From contig NZ_JBIGHV010000006.1 of assembly GCF_043555835.1 (NCBI RefSeq), positions 124,001-188,000 of the forward strand: a DNA stretch of 64,000 bases. Reading direction: 5' to 3'. Below are positions 15,692 through 24,391 of this stretch, piece after piece. Under the pieces are notes generated by a model, which was given only the letters and a program-made list of their open reading frames with translations, was not told the DNA's origin and searched no databases. Position numbers and translations under genes: made by a program. Position 1 is the first letter of the stretch. The number at the start of each line of letters is the position of its first letter. The stretch is from Pelomonas parva. Lineage in GTDB: Bacteria; Pseudomonadota; Gammaproteobacteria; Burkholderiales; Burkholderiaceae_C.

Positions 15692-16527
15692 CGACTGAAC
15701 GCTTTTCGGCGCCGATCAACGGTGCAGGCCTAGGCTTGCACCGGAGCCAAATGGATCGCCTGGCCCACCTTGACGTGGGCAGCATCGATTTTCTGGAGAT
15801 TGCACCCGAAAACTGGATCAATGTGGGCGGCCGCCTCGGCAAGCAACTGCGCGCCTACACCGAAAAGTTTCCATTCGTATGCCACGGCCTGTCACTTTCA
15901 CTAGGCGGCCCCGCGCCTCTTGACCTTGAGTTGCTGCAGGCCATCAAGTGTTTTCTGCGCGACCACAAGATCCGCTACTACAGCGAGCATCTCAGCTATT
16001 CAAGCGATGGCGGGCAACTGCATGAATTGCTGCCGGTCCCGTTCACGGAAGACGCCGTTCATCACATGGCGGCGCGGATACGGCAAGCCCAGGACATTCT
16101 TGGCGAGCGAATCGCCATAGAAAACGCTTCCTACTACCATGCGCCCGCGCAGGAAATGTCGGAATGCGAGTTCATCAATGCAGTTTTGAGCGAGGCAGAT
16201 TGCGCGCTGCTCCTGGACGTCAACAACCTCTTCGTGAACAGCGCGAATCATGGCTACGACGCCTATCAATTCCTGCGCGGTTTGCAAGGCGACAGAACCG
16301 CCTATATCCATATTGCTGGTCACGACGCCGAACGAGAGAGCTTCTACGTCGACACGCACGGGGCACCCGTGGCGCAAGAGGTCTGGAATTTGTTGCGCGC
16401 CGCCTATGCATCGTTCGGGGTGAAGCCAACGCTCTTGGAGCGTGAACACAACATCCCGCCGCTGGGCGCGCTGCTCGATGAGCTGGATCAAATAATGAAG
16501 ACTCAAGCGCAAGCCGGGGCGAGATGA
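15688..16527 (+). CDS. MNIO-type RiPP maturase (DUF692)
   Basis: 279 aa. GTG 15688 overlaps the preceding stop, implying translational coupling. This family of multinuclear non-heme iron-dependent oxidases modifies Cys, Asp or other residues in precursor peptides (oxazolone/thioamide, thiazole or backbone changes). Family motifs: GAGLGLHR, DFLEIAPENW, the metal ligands in VCHGLSLS, SEHLSYS, IAIENASYY, LLLDVNNLFVNS, YIHIAGH, DTHGAPV and LLEREHNIPP. All expected His/Glu/Asp/Asn ligands appear present. The DUF2063 partner follows by 1 nt. The base composition is less GC-rich than the flanks, suggesting acquisition. Confidence 0.9.
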   Translation: MTTERFSAPINGAGLGLHRSQMDRLAHLDVGSIDFLEIAPENWINVGGRLGKQLRAYTEKFPFVCHGLSLSLGGPAPLDLELLQAIKCFLRDHKIRYYSEHLSYSSDGGQLHELLPVPFTEDAVHHMAARIRQAQDILGERIAIENASYYHAPAQEMSECEFINAVLSEADCALLLDVNNLFVNSANHGYDAYQFLRGLQGDRTAYIHIAGHDAERESFYVDTHGAPVAQEVWNLLRAAYASFGVKPTLLEREHNIPPLGALLDELDQIMKTQAQAGAR

Positions 16528-16528
16528 G

Positions 16529-17263
16529 ATGAAGCCTTTTCAGCTGACCCAACTTGCTTTCACGGACTATTTGCGCAGAGGAGATGCGGGCACGCCCAGG
16601 GGCAGGCGCCAGGAGATATACCGGGATTCCGTCTACAAAAACATCAGCCAAGCCGTCGCGGATATGTTTCCGGTCACCAAGCGCGTCATCCAAGAGCCCC
16701 GATGGGATTTGATGATGCGCGAGTTCATCAGCGAGTGCACGTTACGGACGCCCTATTTGCATGAGATGGGCGAGGAGTTCCTGGCCTACCTGATGCACGT
16801 GCGCAAGCCGCTCGCGACCGACGAGCCGTCTATCGTCGAGGTGGCGCATTTTGAGTGGATTCAGTTCGCACTCTATATTGCCGACGCTCATCTGCCTGAG
16901 CGTCAAGATGCGGCGGCGCCTACGGAAAACTCTTTATGGAGAGCTTCGCCGCTGGCGGTCGGGTTGACGTACTCGTATCCCGTTCACATGCTCGACGAGC
17001 ATGGTTTGCCAACAAGGCGCGACCATGGCCCCAACCACTTGCTGGTGTATAGAAACAGAAACGATGACGTTGAAGTCCTGGCGACAGACAGCCTGAGTTT
17101 GCGCATGGTTCAGCTGCTGCAAGCGCATGAGGGCATCACTCACCTGCAGCAATACCAGCGACTCGCTGGCGAGCTAGGTGCTCATTCGCAGGACCTGGTG
17201 CTGGCCAGGATGCAAGACATATTGGCCTCGCTGGCCGACAGGGAAGTTCTTTTTTATCAATAA
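16529..17263 (+). CDS. DUF2063 / HvfC-type RiPP maturation partner
   Basis: 244 aa. ATG 16529 is one base past the MNIO stop. The N-terminal DUF2063 segment (about 1-100) has the familiar YRDSVYKNISQAVADMFPVT and FISECTLRTPYLHEMGEEF patterns. In studied bufferin- and HvfA-type clusters the homologue binds the precursor leader and presents it to the MNIO enzyme. The C-terminal half (about 100-244) contains helices typical of the HvfC/BufC extension. Codon use is AT-richer than the surrounding genes, like the MNIO gene. Confidence 0.88.
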   Translation: MKPFQLTQLAFTDYLRRGDAGTPRGRRQEIYRDSVYKNISQAVADMFPVTKRVIQEPRWDLMMREFISECTLRTPYLHEMGEEFLAYLMHVRKPLATDEPSIVEVAHFEWIQFALYIADAHLPERQDAAAPTENSLWRASPLAVGLTYSYPVHMLDEHGLPTRRDHGPNHLLVYRNRNDDVEVLATDSLSLRMVQLLQAHEGITHLQQYQRLAGELGAHSQDLVLARMQDILASLADREVLFYQ

Positions 17264-17288
17264 CTGGCCATGGATTGAATCTTCGGGC

Positions 17289-18230
17289 CTACCGAGGGCG
17301 TTGCATGGTGGTGAACATGAACCGCTTGATCAGCGGCAGGCACTCGGGGCAGCGCTTGGGGTCGGCGGGGTCGATGTGGTCGCCGCCCTCGACGGCTTGC
17401 AGCACGCTCTTGATGCCCAGCGACTGGGCGCGCTTGTGGAGAGTGGCGGAGCCATGCAGACCGGCCGCGTTCGAGCCCAGCGGCACCACGTCGTCCTTGT
17501 CGCCGTGGATGCCGAGCAGGGCGGGCTCGCCGGCGTCGAGCATGTCGAGATCGACCACCGCGCCGGAGAGGTTGATGACGCCGCGCAGCTTGAACTTCTG
17601 TTGTTGCTCGTTGCCGCTGTTGCCCTCCAGGCCACCGTTGGCCTTGAGCGCGGCACTGCCTGCATCAGGCAGCTTGCTGCGGGCATCCAGGTAGGCCGTG
17701 TACATCGACGTGATGGCACCGGCGGAGTGGCCGCCGATGAAGATGTTGTCCACGTCGACGCGGAAGCGGTTGGGGCCGGCGGCGTCTTTGAGGAAGTAGC
17801 GGATGACGGCCTTCTGGTCCGACGTGGCCTTGAAGAGGGCGTCATAGAACTTGGCCGGCCCGTTGATGTTGTCGGAGAGCCGGTAGCGGTGGACGGCCAC
17901 CACGTAGCCGGCACGCGCCAGTTCCTCGCCGAAGTCGTCCATCCAGAAGTCCTCGGTACGCACGAAACCGCCACCGGGCGTGAGGACGAGCAGCGGGCGC
18001 TTCGCTGCCGTGTCGCCCTTGGGCTCGAAGACGCGCATCGTCAGCTTCTCGACCTTGCCGTCCAGGTTGTTCAGGTTCTCGGCAAACACCAGGTTGCCGT
18101 GGCGCACATGCTCGGCAAAGGCGGTGTTGAGGTAGCGGCGCGGTGCGGCGCGGTCTTCCTCGGCGTGGCTGGCAGTGCTACCGAGCAGGGCGGCGAGGTG
18201 CAAAGCGATGGCGGCAAGGCGGTGTTGCAT
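17289..18230 (-). CDS. Secreted alpha/beta hydrolase
   Basis: 313 aa. ATG at 18230-18228; signal peptide 1-23 (ends TASHA). It has a lipase/esterase-like oxyanion patch LTPGGGFV and nucleophile elbow GGHSAGA, a later GIHGDKDDVVPL (acid) and GGDHIDP (His). The C-terminus has a Cys pair in RCPECLPL. This resembles carboxylesterase/acyl-peptide hydrolases that act on esters in the periplasm; the substrate is unknown. It is divergent from the esterase at 18327, which suggests a shared promoter region. Confidence 0.75.
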   Translation of the reverse strand: MQHRLAAIALHLAALLGSTASHAEEDRAAPRRYLNTAFAEHVRHGNLVFAENLNNLDGKVEKLTMRVFEPKGDTAAKRPLLVLTPGGGFVRTEDFWMDDFGEELARAGYVVAVHRYRLSDNINGPAKFYDALFKATSDQKAVIRYFLKDAAGPNRFRVDVDNIFIGGHSAGAITSMYTAYLDARSKLPDAGSAALKANGGLEGNSGNEQQQKFKLRGVINLSGAVVDLDMLDAGEPALLGIHGDKDDVVPLGSNAAGLHGSATLHKRAQSLGIKSVLQAVEGGDHIDPADPKRCPECLPLIKRFMFTTMQRPR

Positions 18231-18326
18231 CGTGCGGTCCCGGAGATGGCTTTGAAGGGTGCGCGCACGATAGCGCGGGGTGCAAGCCCAAGCGATGATC
18301 ACGCCGACCTCACCCCCACCCCTCCC

Positions 18327-19244
18327 ATGCACCGCACCCACCCCCTCATCGCCATCGCCTTGCTGACCCTGTCCGCCGCCTGCGCAGCGCAGGGCGTCGA
18401 GGAGGCCACCCCCGACCGGGCCCGCGCCAACTTCGCCCGCCCCATCACGCTCGCGGCCGACGACGTGCGCACCCAACCCGCGCCGCCGGCCGGCTTTGCC
18501 GATGCGCGTGCCGGCGTGGCGGCCGGGCGCGTCGAGGAGCTCAGCTACGCGTCCGGCGTGACCGGCACGCAGCGCAAGGCCAGCGTCTACCTGCCTGCGG
18601 GCTACTCGGCCGAGCAGCGCTACCCCGTGCTCTACCTGCTGCACGGCATCGGCGGCAACGAGCAGGAGTGGCTGGGCTATGTGCGCGCCACGGCCGTGCT
18701 CGACAACCTGATCGCCGCCGGCCAGGCCATGCCGATGATCGTCGTGATGCCCAACGGCCGCGCGCTGGCGGACGACCGCGCGCCGCCGCCGGACCGGGTG
18801 TTCACGCCGGAGAACGCGGCCGGGTTCGCGAAGTTCGAGCGCGATCTGCTGGAGTTCCTGATCCCCGCCGTGGAAGCGAAGTACGCCGTCGCCAGCGGCC
18901 AGCGGCAGCGCGCAATGGCCGGCCTGTCCATGGGCGGCGGCCAGGCGCTGAACTTCGGCCTGGCGCACCTGGACCGCTTCGCCTGGGTGGGCGGCTTCTC
19001 GTCCGCGCCCAACACCCGGCCGGCCGACCAGTTGCTGCCCGCGCCCGACGCCGCCCGCCACCAGCTTGCGCTGCTCTACCTGTCCTGCGGCAACAAGGAC
19101 GGGCTGATCAACGTGTCGCAGGGCGTGCACCGCGCGCTCAAGGAGCGCGGCATCCCGCACATCTGGCACGTGGACGAGTACGGCCACGACCGCGACAGCT
19201 GGGCGGAGAACCTCTTCCACTTCGCGCAGCGGCTGTTCCGTTGA
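18327..19244 (+). CDS. Secreted esterase of the D-type (PF00756-like)
   Basis: 305 aa. ATG 18327; signal peptide 1-21 with AACAAQ, possibly a lipobox (SAAC). The catalytic domain resembles the esterase D / feruloyl esterase module: VLYLLHGIGGNEQEWL (oxyanion region), GLSMGGGQALN (Ser nucleophile), NKDGL (acid region) and DEYGHD (His region). These enzymes often remove acetyl or feruloyl groups from plant polysaccharides, or act on siderophore esters. A pectate lyase elsewhere in the window makes a plant-polymer role plausible. Confidence 0.82.
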   Translation: MHRTHPLIAIALLTLSAACAAQGVEEATPDRARANFARPITLAADDVRTQPAPPAGFADARAGVAAGRVEELSYASGVTGTQRKASVYLPAGYSAEQRYPVLYLLHGIGGNEQEWLGYVRATAVLDNLIAAGQAMPMIVVMPNGRALADDRAPPPDRVFTPENAAGFAKFERDLLEFLIPAVEAKYAVASGQRQRAMAGLSMGGGQALNFGLAHLDRFAWVGGFSSAPNTRPADQLLPAPDAARHQLALLYLSCGNKDGLINVSQGVHRALKERGIPHIWHVDEYGHDRDSWAENLFHFAQRLFR

Positions 19245-19413
19245 GCAGGGCCGCACGGGGCCGGCAGCATGGCGGCGGATCTGCAGTCCGTCCCTGCGGT
19301 TGTGCAGTTCGTCGAACACGCGCTGCTCGGCACGAAGCCCGCTGATACGGTGCCGCCGGGTCAAGGACTGACCCCGCCCGCGCCCGCCTCACGCGCGCCC
19401 AACCCTGGATGCC

Positions 19414-20640
19414 ATGGCCCCGACACGCCCACTCGCCACGCCGCCCCACGAGCGCCTGATCACCGTCGACGTGCTGCGCGGCTTTGCGCTGTTCGGCATC
19501 CTCTACGCCCACATGGTTGCCTGGTACACGGCGGGCCCGCTGCCGCAGGAGTTGTTTGAGAGGTTCCAGAGCGTCCCGACCGGCATCGCCTTCGGCGTGA
19601 ATGTGCTGTTCGTGATGGGCAAGTTCTTCTCGGTCTTTGCCTTCCTGTTCGGCCTGAGCTTCACCATCCAGATCAACAACCTCGCCAGGCACGGCGACAA
19701 CGTGGCGCTGCGCTTCGGCTGGCGTCTGGCCCTCCTGGGGCTGATCGCCGCCGTCCACCACATGCTGTGGCGCGGCGACATCCTCTCCATCTATGTGCCG
19801 CTGGGTTTCCTGCTGATCTTTGCGCGGCACCTCAGCAACAAGGCGCTGCTGGTGCTGGGCGCGGTGCTGGTGCTGAACCTGCCCACCAAGGTGTTCGAGC
19901 TGGTGGCGCTGCTGCGCACCGGCAAGGTCGACTTCATCGCCAGCGACCCCGTCAAGGAGGGTGCCGCCTACTTCGAGTTCGTCAAGAACAGCGGCTTCGT
20001 CGACATGCTGCTGGGCAACCTGCAAGCGTTCGGCACCAAGATCGACTACCAGCTCACCAGCGGCCGTCTCCTGATCACCTTCGGCTTCTTCCTGCTGGGC
20101 ATGCTCGTCGGGCGCCTCGGCTGGTTCGACAAGGCCGAGGCCATGCTGCCCACCGTCAAGACCATCTGGAAGCGCTCGTGGCAGGTCATGCTCGTCAGCC
20201 TGCTGCTGGGCCTGGTGATTGGCGGCGCCGCCATGGCGCTCTCGCTCAAGCTGGAGGACCGCGGCTGGCCGTACTTCGCCGCCGAGTTCGCGATCGACGC
20301 CTACAACGCGGCGTGCACCGTGTTCTACATCAGCGGCATCGCGCTGCTGATGGCACGGCCCGGCTGGGCCCGGCGCCTCGCGCCGCTGGCCGACGTCGGC
20401 AAGATGGCGCTGACGTCCTACCTGACCCAGACGCTCTTCGGCCTGCTGATCTTCTACAGCTTCGGCCTGGCGCTGTTCGCCCAGACCTCGCCGGCCGTGA
20501 ACGTGCTGATCTGCTTAGCCATCTTTGCGTTCCAGATCGCCTTCAGCCGCTGGTGGCTGGGCCGCTTCCACTACGGCCCCGTCGAGTGGCTGTGGCGCTC
20601 GGCGACCTTCTTCAAGTGGCAGCCTCTGGTCAAAGGCTGA
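19414..20640 (+). CDS. DUF418 multi-pass membrane protein
   Basis: 408 aa with about 10 hydrophobic helices. The N-terminus DVLRGFALFGILYAHM is the hallmark of the DUF418/acyltransferase-3-like family. The C-terminal DUF418 block (about 240-405) includes MALTSYLTQTLFGLLIFY and WWLGRFHYGPVEWLWR. It is probably an inner-membrane transferase or transporter of unknown substrate. A stable hairpin follows the stop. Confidence 0.88.
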   Translation: MAPTRPLATPPHERLITVDVLRGFALFGILYAHMVAWYTAGPLPQELFERFQSVPTGIAFGVNVLFVMGKFFSVFAFLFGLSFTIQINNLARHGDNVALRFGWRLALLGLIAAVHHMLWRGDILSIYVPLGFLLIFARHLSNKALLVLGAVLVLNLPTKVFELVALLRTGKVDFIASDPVKEGAAYFEFVKNSGFVDMLLGNLQAFGTKIDYQLTSGRLLITFGFFLLGMLVGRLGWFDKAEAMLPTVKTIWKRSWQVMLVSLLLGLVIGGAAMALSLKLEDRGWPYFAAEFAIDAYNAACTVFYISGIALLMARPGWARRLAPLADVGKMALTSYLTQTLFGLLIFYSFGLALFAQTSPAVNVLICLAIFAFQIAFSRWWLGRFHYGPVEWLWRSATFFKWQPLVKG

Positions 20641-20660
20641 CCGCCCGGCGCTGCGGGCGG
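20641..20660 (+). terminator. Hairpin directly behind the DUF418 gene
   Basis: CCGCCCG-GCGCTG-CGGGCGG is a perfect 7-bp stem starting at the first base after TGA, followed by CGTCTCC. It is a probable transcript end, without a strong T tract. Confidence 0.45.
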
Positions 20661-20784
20661 CGTCTCCGCCTACGACGCGCACTGCGGTTCGTTCCTACCA
20701 TCAGCGCCCTGAGGCCGGCGGGGTGCCGGCTTCGCCAATACGGGCCGGCACGCGCAATGGGCGGGCCGTTTGCGAAGAACATCC

Positions 20785-22074
20785 ATGCGCAAGGGCAGCA
20801 AGTCTTCCTACCTCGTGGCCATGCTGGCCACCTTCGCGCTGACGATGCTGGGCGTGTTCGTCTATCAGAACCTGGCCGGGCAGGAAAAGAAGATCGAGCA
20901 CCAGCTGCCCAAGCTGTACGAGACCGACAACGCGGAGTTCCGCCGCGCGCTGGGCGCCCTGCTGGGCCCGCAGATCGTGCCGGGCAACCAAGTCGAGACG
21001 CTGCTCAACGGCGACGAGATCTTTCCGGCCATGCTGGCGGCCATCCGCTCGGCCAAGACGACGATCACCTTCGAGACCTACATCTACTGGTCGGGCAGCA
21101 TCGGCCGCGAGTTCGTCGACGCGCTGGCCGAGCGCGCCCGCGCCGGCGTGAAGGTGCATGTGCTGCTGGACTGGGTGGGCAGCCTGAAGATGGACGCGGC
21201 GCTGGTGGACGAGATGAAGGCGGCCGGCGTGGAGTGCGTGCGCTTCCACGAGCCGGGCTTCGGCAACTGGCGCCAGATGAACAACCGCACGCACCGCAAG
21301 CTGCTGGTGGTGGACGGGCGCCTGGGCTTCACCGGCGGCGTGGGCATCGCGGACGAATGGCGCGGCAACGCGCGCGACAAGACGGAATGGCGCGACACGC
21401 ACTACCGCGTGCAGGGCCCGGTGGTGGCGCAGATGCAGTCGGTGTTCCTGGACAACTGGATGCGCGCGACGGGCCGGGTGCTGCATGGCGAGCGCTATTT
21501 CCCGGCACTGCAGGCGGCCGGCCCGCACGACGCGCAGATGTTCAGCAGCTCGCCCAGCGGCGGCAGCGAGAGCATGCAGCTGATGTACCTGCTGGCCATC
21601 ACGGCGGCGCGCAAGAGCATCGACCTGTCCAACGCCTATTTCGTGCCGGACGACCTGACGATCCGCACGCTGATCGACGCAGCCAAACGCGGCGTGAAGG
21701 TACGCGTGCTGACGCCCAACGGGCACATCGACGCGAAGGCAGTGCGCCACGCGTCGCGTGGCAGCTGGGGGCCGATGCTGGATGCCGGCATCGAGTTCGC
21801 CGAGTACCAGCCGACGATGTTCCATGTGAAGGGCTTCGTCGTCGACGGCATCTTCGCGTCGGTGGGTTCGACGAACTTCGACAACCGCTCGTTCCGCCTC
21901 AACGACGAGGCCAACCTCAACGTGCTGAACGCCGAGTTCGGCCGCATCCAGCAGCAGGTGTTCGAGGCCGACTGGGCCAAGGCGCGCAGCATCACGGCCG
22001 ACGAGTGGCGCAGGCGCCCGTGGACCGAGCGGCTGCTGGAGCGCGCAGCGCTGCTGCTGCACGCCCAGCTCTGA
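20785..22074 (+). CDS. Phospholipase D-like protein, cardiolipin synthase type
   Basis: 429 aa. ATG 20785 was preferred over in-frame TTG 20770. An N-terminal membrane helix (about 8-29) is followed by two PLD catalytic modules with complete HKD motifs: H170-K172-D177 and H347-K349-D354 (the latter followed by SVGSTNFDNRS). It probably transfers phosphatidyl groups to make cardiolipin, as ClsA/ClsB do; a single N-terminal anchor differs from ClsA's two. It stands alone, with no visible operon partner. Confidence 0.88.
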   Translation: MRKGSKSSYLVAMLATFALTMLGVFVYQNLAGQEKKIEHQLPKLYETDNAEFRRALGALLGPQIVPGNQVETLLNGDEIFPAMLAAIRSAKTTITFETYIYWSGSIGREFVDALAERARAGVKVHVLLDWVGSLKMDAALVDEMKAAGVECVRFHEPGFGNWRQMNNRTHRKLLVVDGRLGFTGGVGIADEWRGNARDKTEWRDTHYRVQGPVVAQMQSVFLDNWMRATGRVLHGERYFPALQAAGPHDAQMFSSSPSGGSESMQLMYLLAITAARKSIDLSNAYFVPDDLTIRTLIDAAKRGVKVRVLTPNGHIDAKAVRHASRGSWGPMLDAGIEFAEYQPTMFHVKGFVVDGIFASVGSTNFDNRSFRLNDEANLNVLNAEFGRIQQQVFEADWAKARSITADEWRRRPWTERLLERAALLLHAQL

Positions 22075-22204
22075 CAGGCCGCGCGGCAAACGGCAGGAGG
22101 CCCGGGCGATGCAGGCCTTGGCGCGCGCGCAGGCGGCGTCGGCGCCTACACGGCCGCGGCGAGCGGCATCCTAGATTTCCGGTTCGTCACTTTGAAAGCC
22201 GTTC

Positions 22205-22870
22205 ATGCGCGCCCTCTTCGTCACCACCAGCACCACCCAGCTCGCGCCCGACCATCCGACCGGCCTGTGGCTGGAGGAATTCGCCGTGCCCTACCTCGCC
22301 GCCATCGAGGCCGACATCACCGTGACGGTGGCGTCGCCCCACGGCGGCGCGGTGCCGCTGGACCCGAAAACCGAACCGGACGAGAAGCAGCGCGAGCAGT
22401 GGGCAAGGCCGCTGGAGGCGCTGCGGCACAGCGTGACGCTGGCGTCCGTGCAGGACGAGACCTTCGACGCCATCTTCATCCCCGGCGGCCACGGCCCGAT
22501 GGTGGACCTGGCCAGGGACGCGACGCTGCACGCGCTGGTGGCGCGTCACGACGCGGCGGGCAAGGTGATCGCTGCCGTCTGCCACGGCCCGGCCGCGCTG
22601 GTGCATGCCCGGCGCGCCGATGGCCGGCCGTTCTTCGAGGGCCGCCGCGCCACGGGCTTCACCAACGCCGAGGAGTTCCTGGCGCGGTTGAAGGACGTCG
22701 TGCCCTTCCTGCTCGAAGACGAGATGAAGGCAGCCGGTGCCGACTTCCATTCCGCGCTGCTGCCCATGCTCAGCCACGTCGAAGAAGACGGCAACCTGAT
22801 CACCGGCCAGAACCCGAACTCGAGCGAAGGCGTGGCGGAGGCCCTGGTGGCGGCGCTCCACGATCGTTGA
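22205..22870 (+). CDS. DJ-1/PfpI superfamily protein (class I glutamine amidotransferase-like)
   Basis: 221 aa. The nucleophile elbow AVCHGPAAL places the catalytic Cys at 126, preceded by FIPGGHGPMVDL, with an acidic residue early (LEEFAVPY). This matches Hsp31/HchA-like members that act as glyoxalase III or deglycases/chaperones. A detoxification role for reactive aldehydes is inferred from the family. It is followed by a lipoprotein hydrolase 61 nt downstream. Confidence 0.88.
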   Translation: MRALFVTTSTTQLAPDHPTGLWLEEFAVPYLAAIEADITVTVASPHGGAVPLDPKTEPDEKQREQWARPLEALRHSVTLASVQDETFDAIFIPGGHGPMVDLARDATLHALVARHDAAGKVIAAVCHGPAALVHARRADGRPFFEGRRATGFTNAEEFLARLKDVVPFLLEDEMKAAGADFHSALLPMLSHVEEDGNLITGQNPNSSEGVAEALVAALHDR

Positions 22871-22931
22871 GGCAGTGGCCGGCATCCATGCGCCGACACA
22901 TCCAGTTCAACCTGCCCTGCGTAAGCCCGCC

Positions 22932-23813
22932 ATGCCGCTGCTGAAATCGACAACCCTTGCGCTGCTGCTGGCGCTGGCCGTGCTCGCCACGCTGGCCGCC
23001 TGCTCGCCAGTGACGGCGCTGAACACGCTGGCGCCGAACGACACCCATTCGCGCACGACCGGCGTGGCCTATGGCTCGCACCCGCGCCAGCAGCTGGATG
23101 TCTACACGCCGGCGAGTTCAGCGCCGGCCGGCGGCTGGCCGGTGGTGGTGTTCTTCTACGGTGGCTCGTGGAACAACGGCGAGCGGGCGAGCTATGTCTT
23201 CGTCGGCGAGGCGCTGGCGGCGCGCGGCATCCTGACGCTGGTGGCCGACTACCGCCTCTACCCCGAGGTGCGCTACCCCGACTTCCTGCACGACAGCGCG
23301 GCCGCGCTGGCCTGGGGCCTGTCGCATGCGCAGGGCCTGGGCGGCAACCCGCGGCGCGTCTTCGTCATGGGCCACAGCGCCGGCGCCTACAACGCGGCCA
23401 TGCTGGCGCTGGACGCGCGCTGGCTGGCGCCCACGGGCCATGCGCCGCGCGAGCTGGCGGGCTTTGTCGGGCTGGCCGGGCCGTATGACTTCCTGCCCAT
23501 CCAGAACCCCGATGCAAAACCGGTGTTCTTCCACCCCAACTACCCCGAGGGCACGCAGCCGCTGACGCATGCGGGCGCCGGCGCGCCGCGCAGCTTCCTG
23601 GGCGTGGCGGCCAAGGACGAGCTGGTCGACCCGCAGCGCAACTCGGCCGCGCTGGCCGCGCGGCTGCAGGCGGCGGGCGTGCCGGTCACGTTGCAGCGCT
23701 ACGACCGCGTGGGCCACATGACGCTGATCGGTGCCTTCGGCCGGCCGCTGCGCGGTCTGGCGCCGGTGCTGGACGACGTGGCCGGCTTCGTGAACGACGC
23801 GCCTGCGCGCTGA
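22932..23813 (+). CDS. Lipoprotein alpha/beta hydrolase (carboxylesterase-like)
   Basis: 293 aa. ATG 22932; lipobox LAAC near residue 24. Catalytic features are VVFFYGGSWNNGERASY (oxyanion region), the nucleophile elbow MGHSAGAYNA, KDELVD (acid) and VGHMTLI (His). The pattern is that of BD-FAE/hormone-sensitive-lipase-like esterases. It is likely anchored to the outer membrane facing the periplasm. The natural substrate is unknown. Confidence 0.8.
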   Translation: MPLLKSTTLALLLALAVLATLAACSPVTALNTLAPNDTHSRTTGVAYGSHPRQQLDVYTPASSAPAGGWPVVVFFYGGSWNNGERASYVFVGEALAARGILTLVADYRLYPEVRYPDFLHDSAAALAWGLSHAQGLGGNPRRVFVMGHSAGAYNAAMLALDARWLAPTGHAPRELAGFVGLAGPYDFLPIQNPDAKPVFFHPNYPEGTQPLTHAGAGAPRSFLGVAAKDELVDPQRNSAALAARLQAAGVPVTLQRYDRVGHMTLIGAFGRPLRGLAPVLDDVAGFVNDAPAR

Positions 23814-23903
23814 TCTCGCGGGCGAACTCCATGTCCGTTCCCGGCCAGCGCGCCGGCCCCGTCGCTGCTGCAATGCCGCCCATTCCGCAACCGAAAGGGC
23901 CGC

Positions 23904-24383
23904 ATGCAAGCCGCACAGACCAGGTTCATCGTTCGAGGCATCCCCACCGAGCACGCGCAGGCGCTGCGCAGCGGCGGGCATGACGCCCATGGCCAGGCGC
24001 CACTCACGTCAGTAGCGCGCGGCCTGGGCAACCCCTGCCGGCATTGCCTGCAGCTGATTGCCGACGGCGACACCAAGCTCGTGCTGGCCTATCGGCCGTT
24101 CAGCGCGCCGCAGCCCTATGCCGAGACCGGCCCCGTCTTCCTGCACCAGGCCGACTGCGAGCGCTACGAGGCCGACCACCTGCCCGCGTGGTTCGCCCAC
24201 CTGGCGCCGGCGCTCGTGCGCGGCTATGGGGCCAATGACTGGATCGTCTACGAGACCGGCCGCGTCGTGCCCGGCGCCGAACTGGCCGACGCCTGCCGCA
24301 GCATCCTGGCCCGTGAGGACGTGGCCTATGTGCACATCCGCTCGAAGTTCAACTGCTTCCAGTGCCGCGTGGAGCGCGGCTGA
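23904..24383 (+). CDS. DUF1203 protein
   Basis: 159 aa. It matches the DUF1203 pattern: N-terminal FIVRGIP, GNPCRHCLQLI (CxxC), LVLAYRPFS, GPVFLHQADCERY and the end YVHIRSKFNCFQCRVER. The Cys pairs suggest metal binding, but the function of the family is not known. It is convergent with the diguanylate cyclase (8 nt between stops). Confidence 0.85.
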   Translation: MQAAQTRFIVRGIPTEHAQALRSGGHDAHGQAPLTSVARGLGNPCRHCLQLIADGDTKLVLAYRPFSAPQPYAETGPVFLHQADCERYEADHLPAWFAHLAPALVRGYGANDWIVYETGRVVPGAELADACRSILAREDVAYVHIRSKFNCFQCRVERG

Positions 24384-24391
24384 CGCGCCCC

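Noticed and set aside
19767..22325. An 852-codon plus-strand frame across the DUF418 and PLD genes
   Set aside because: It is out of frame with both genes; no motif can be found in it, while the overlapped genes have complete catalytic motifs.
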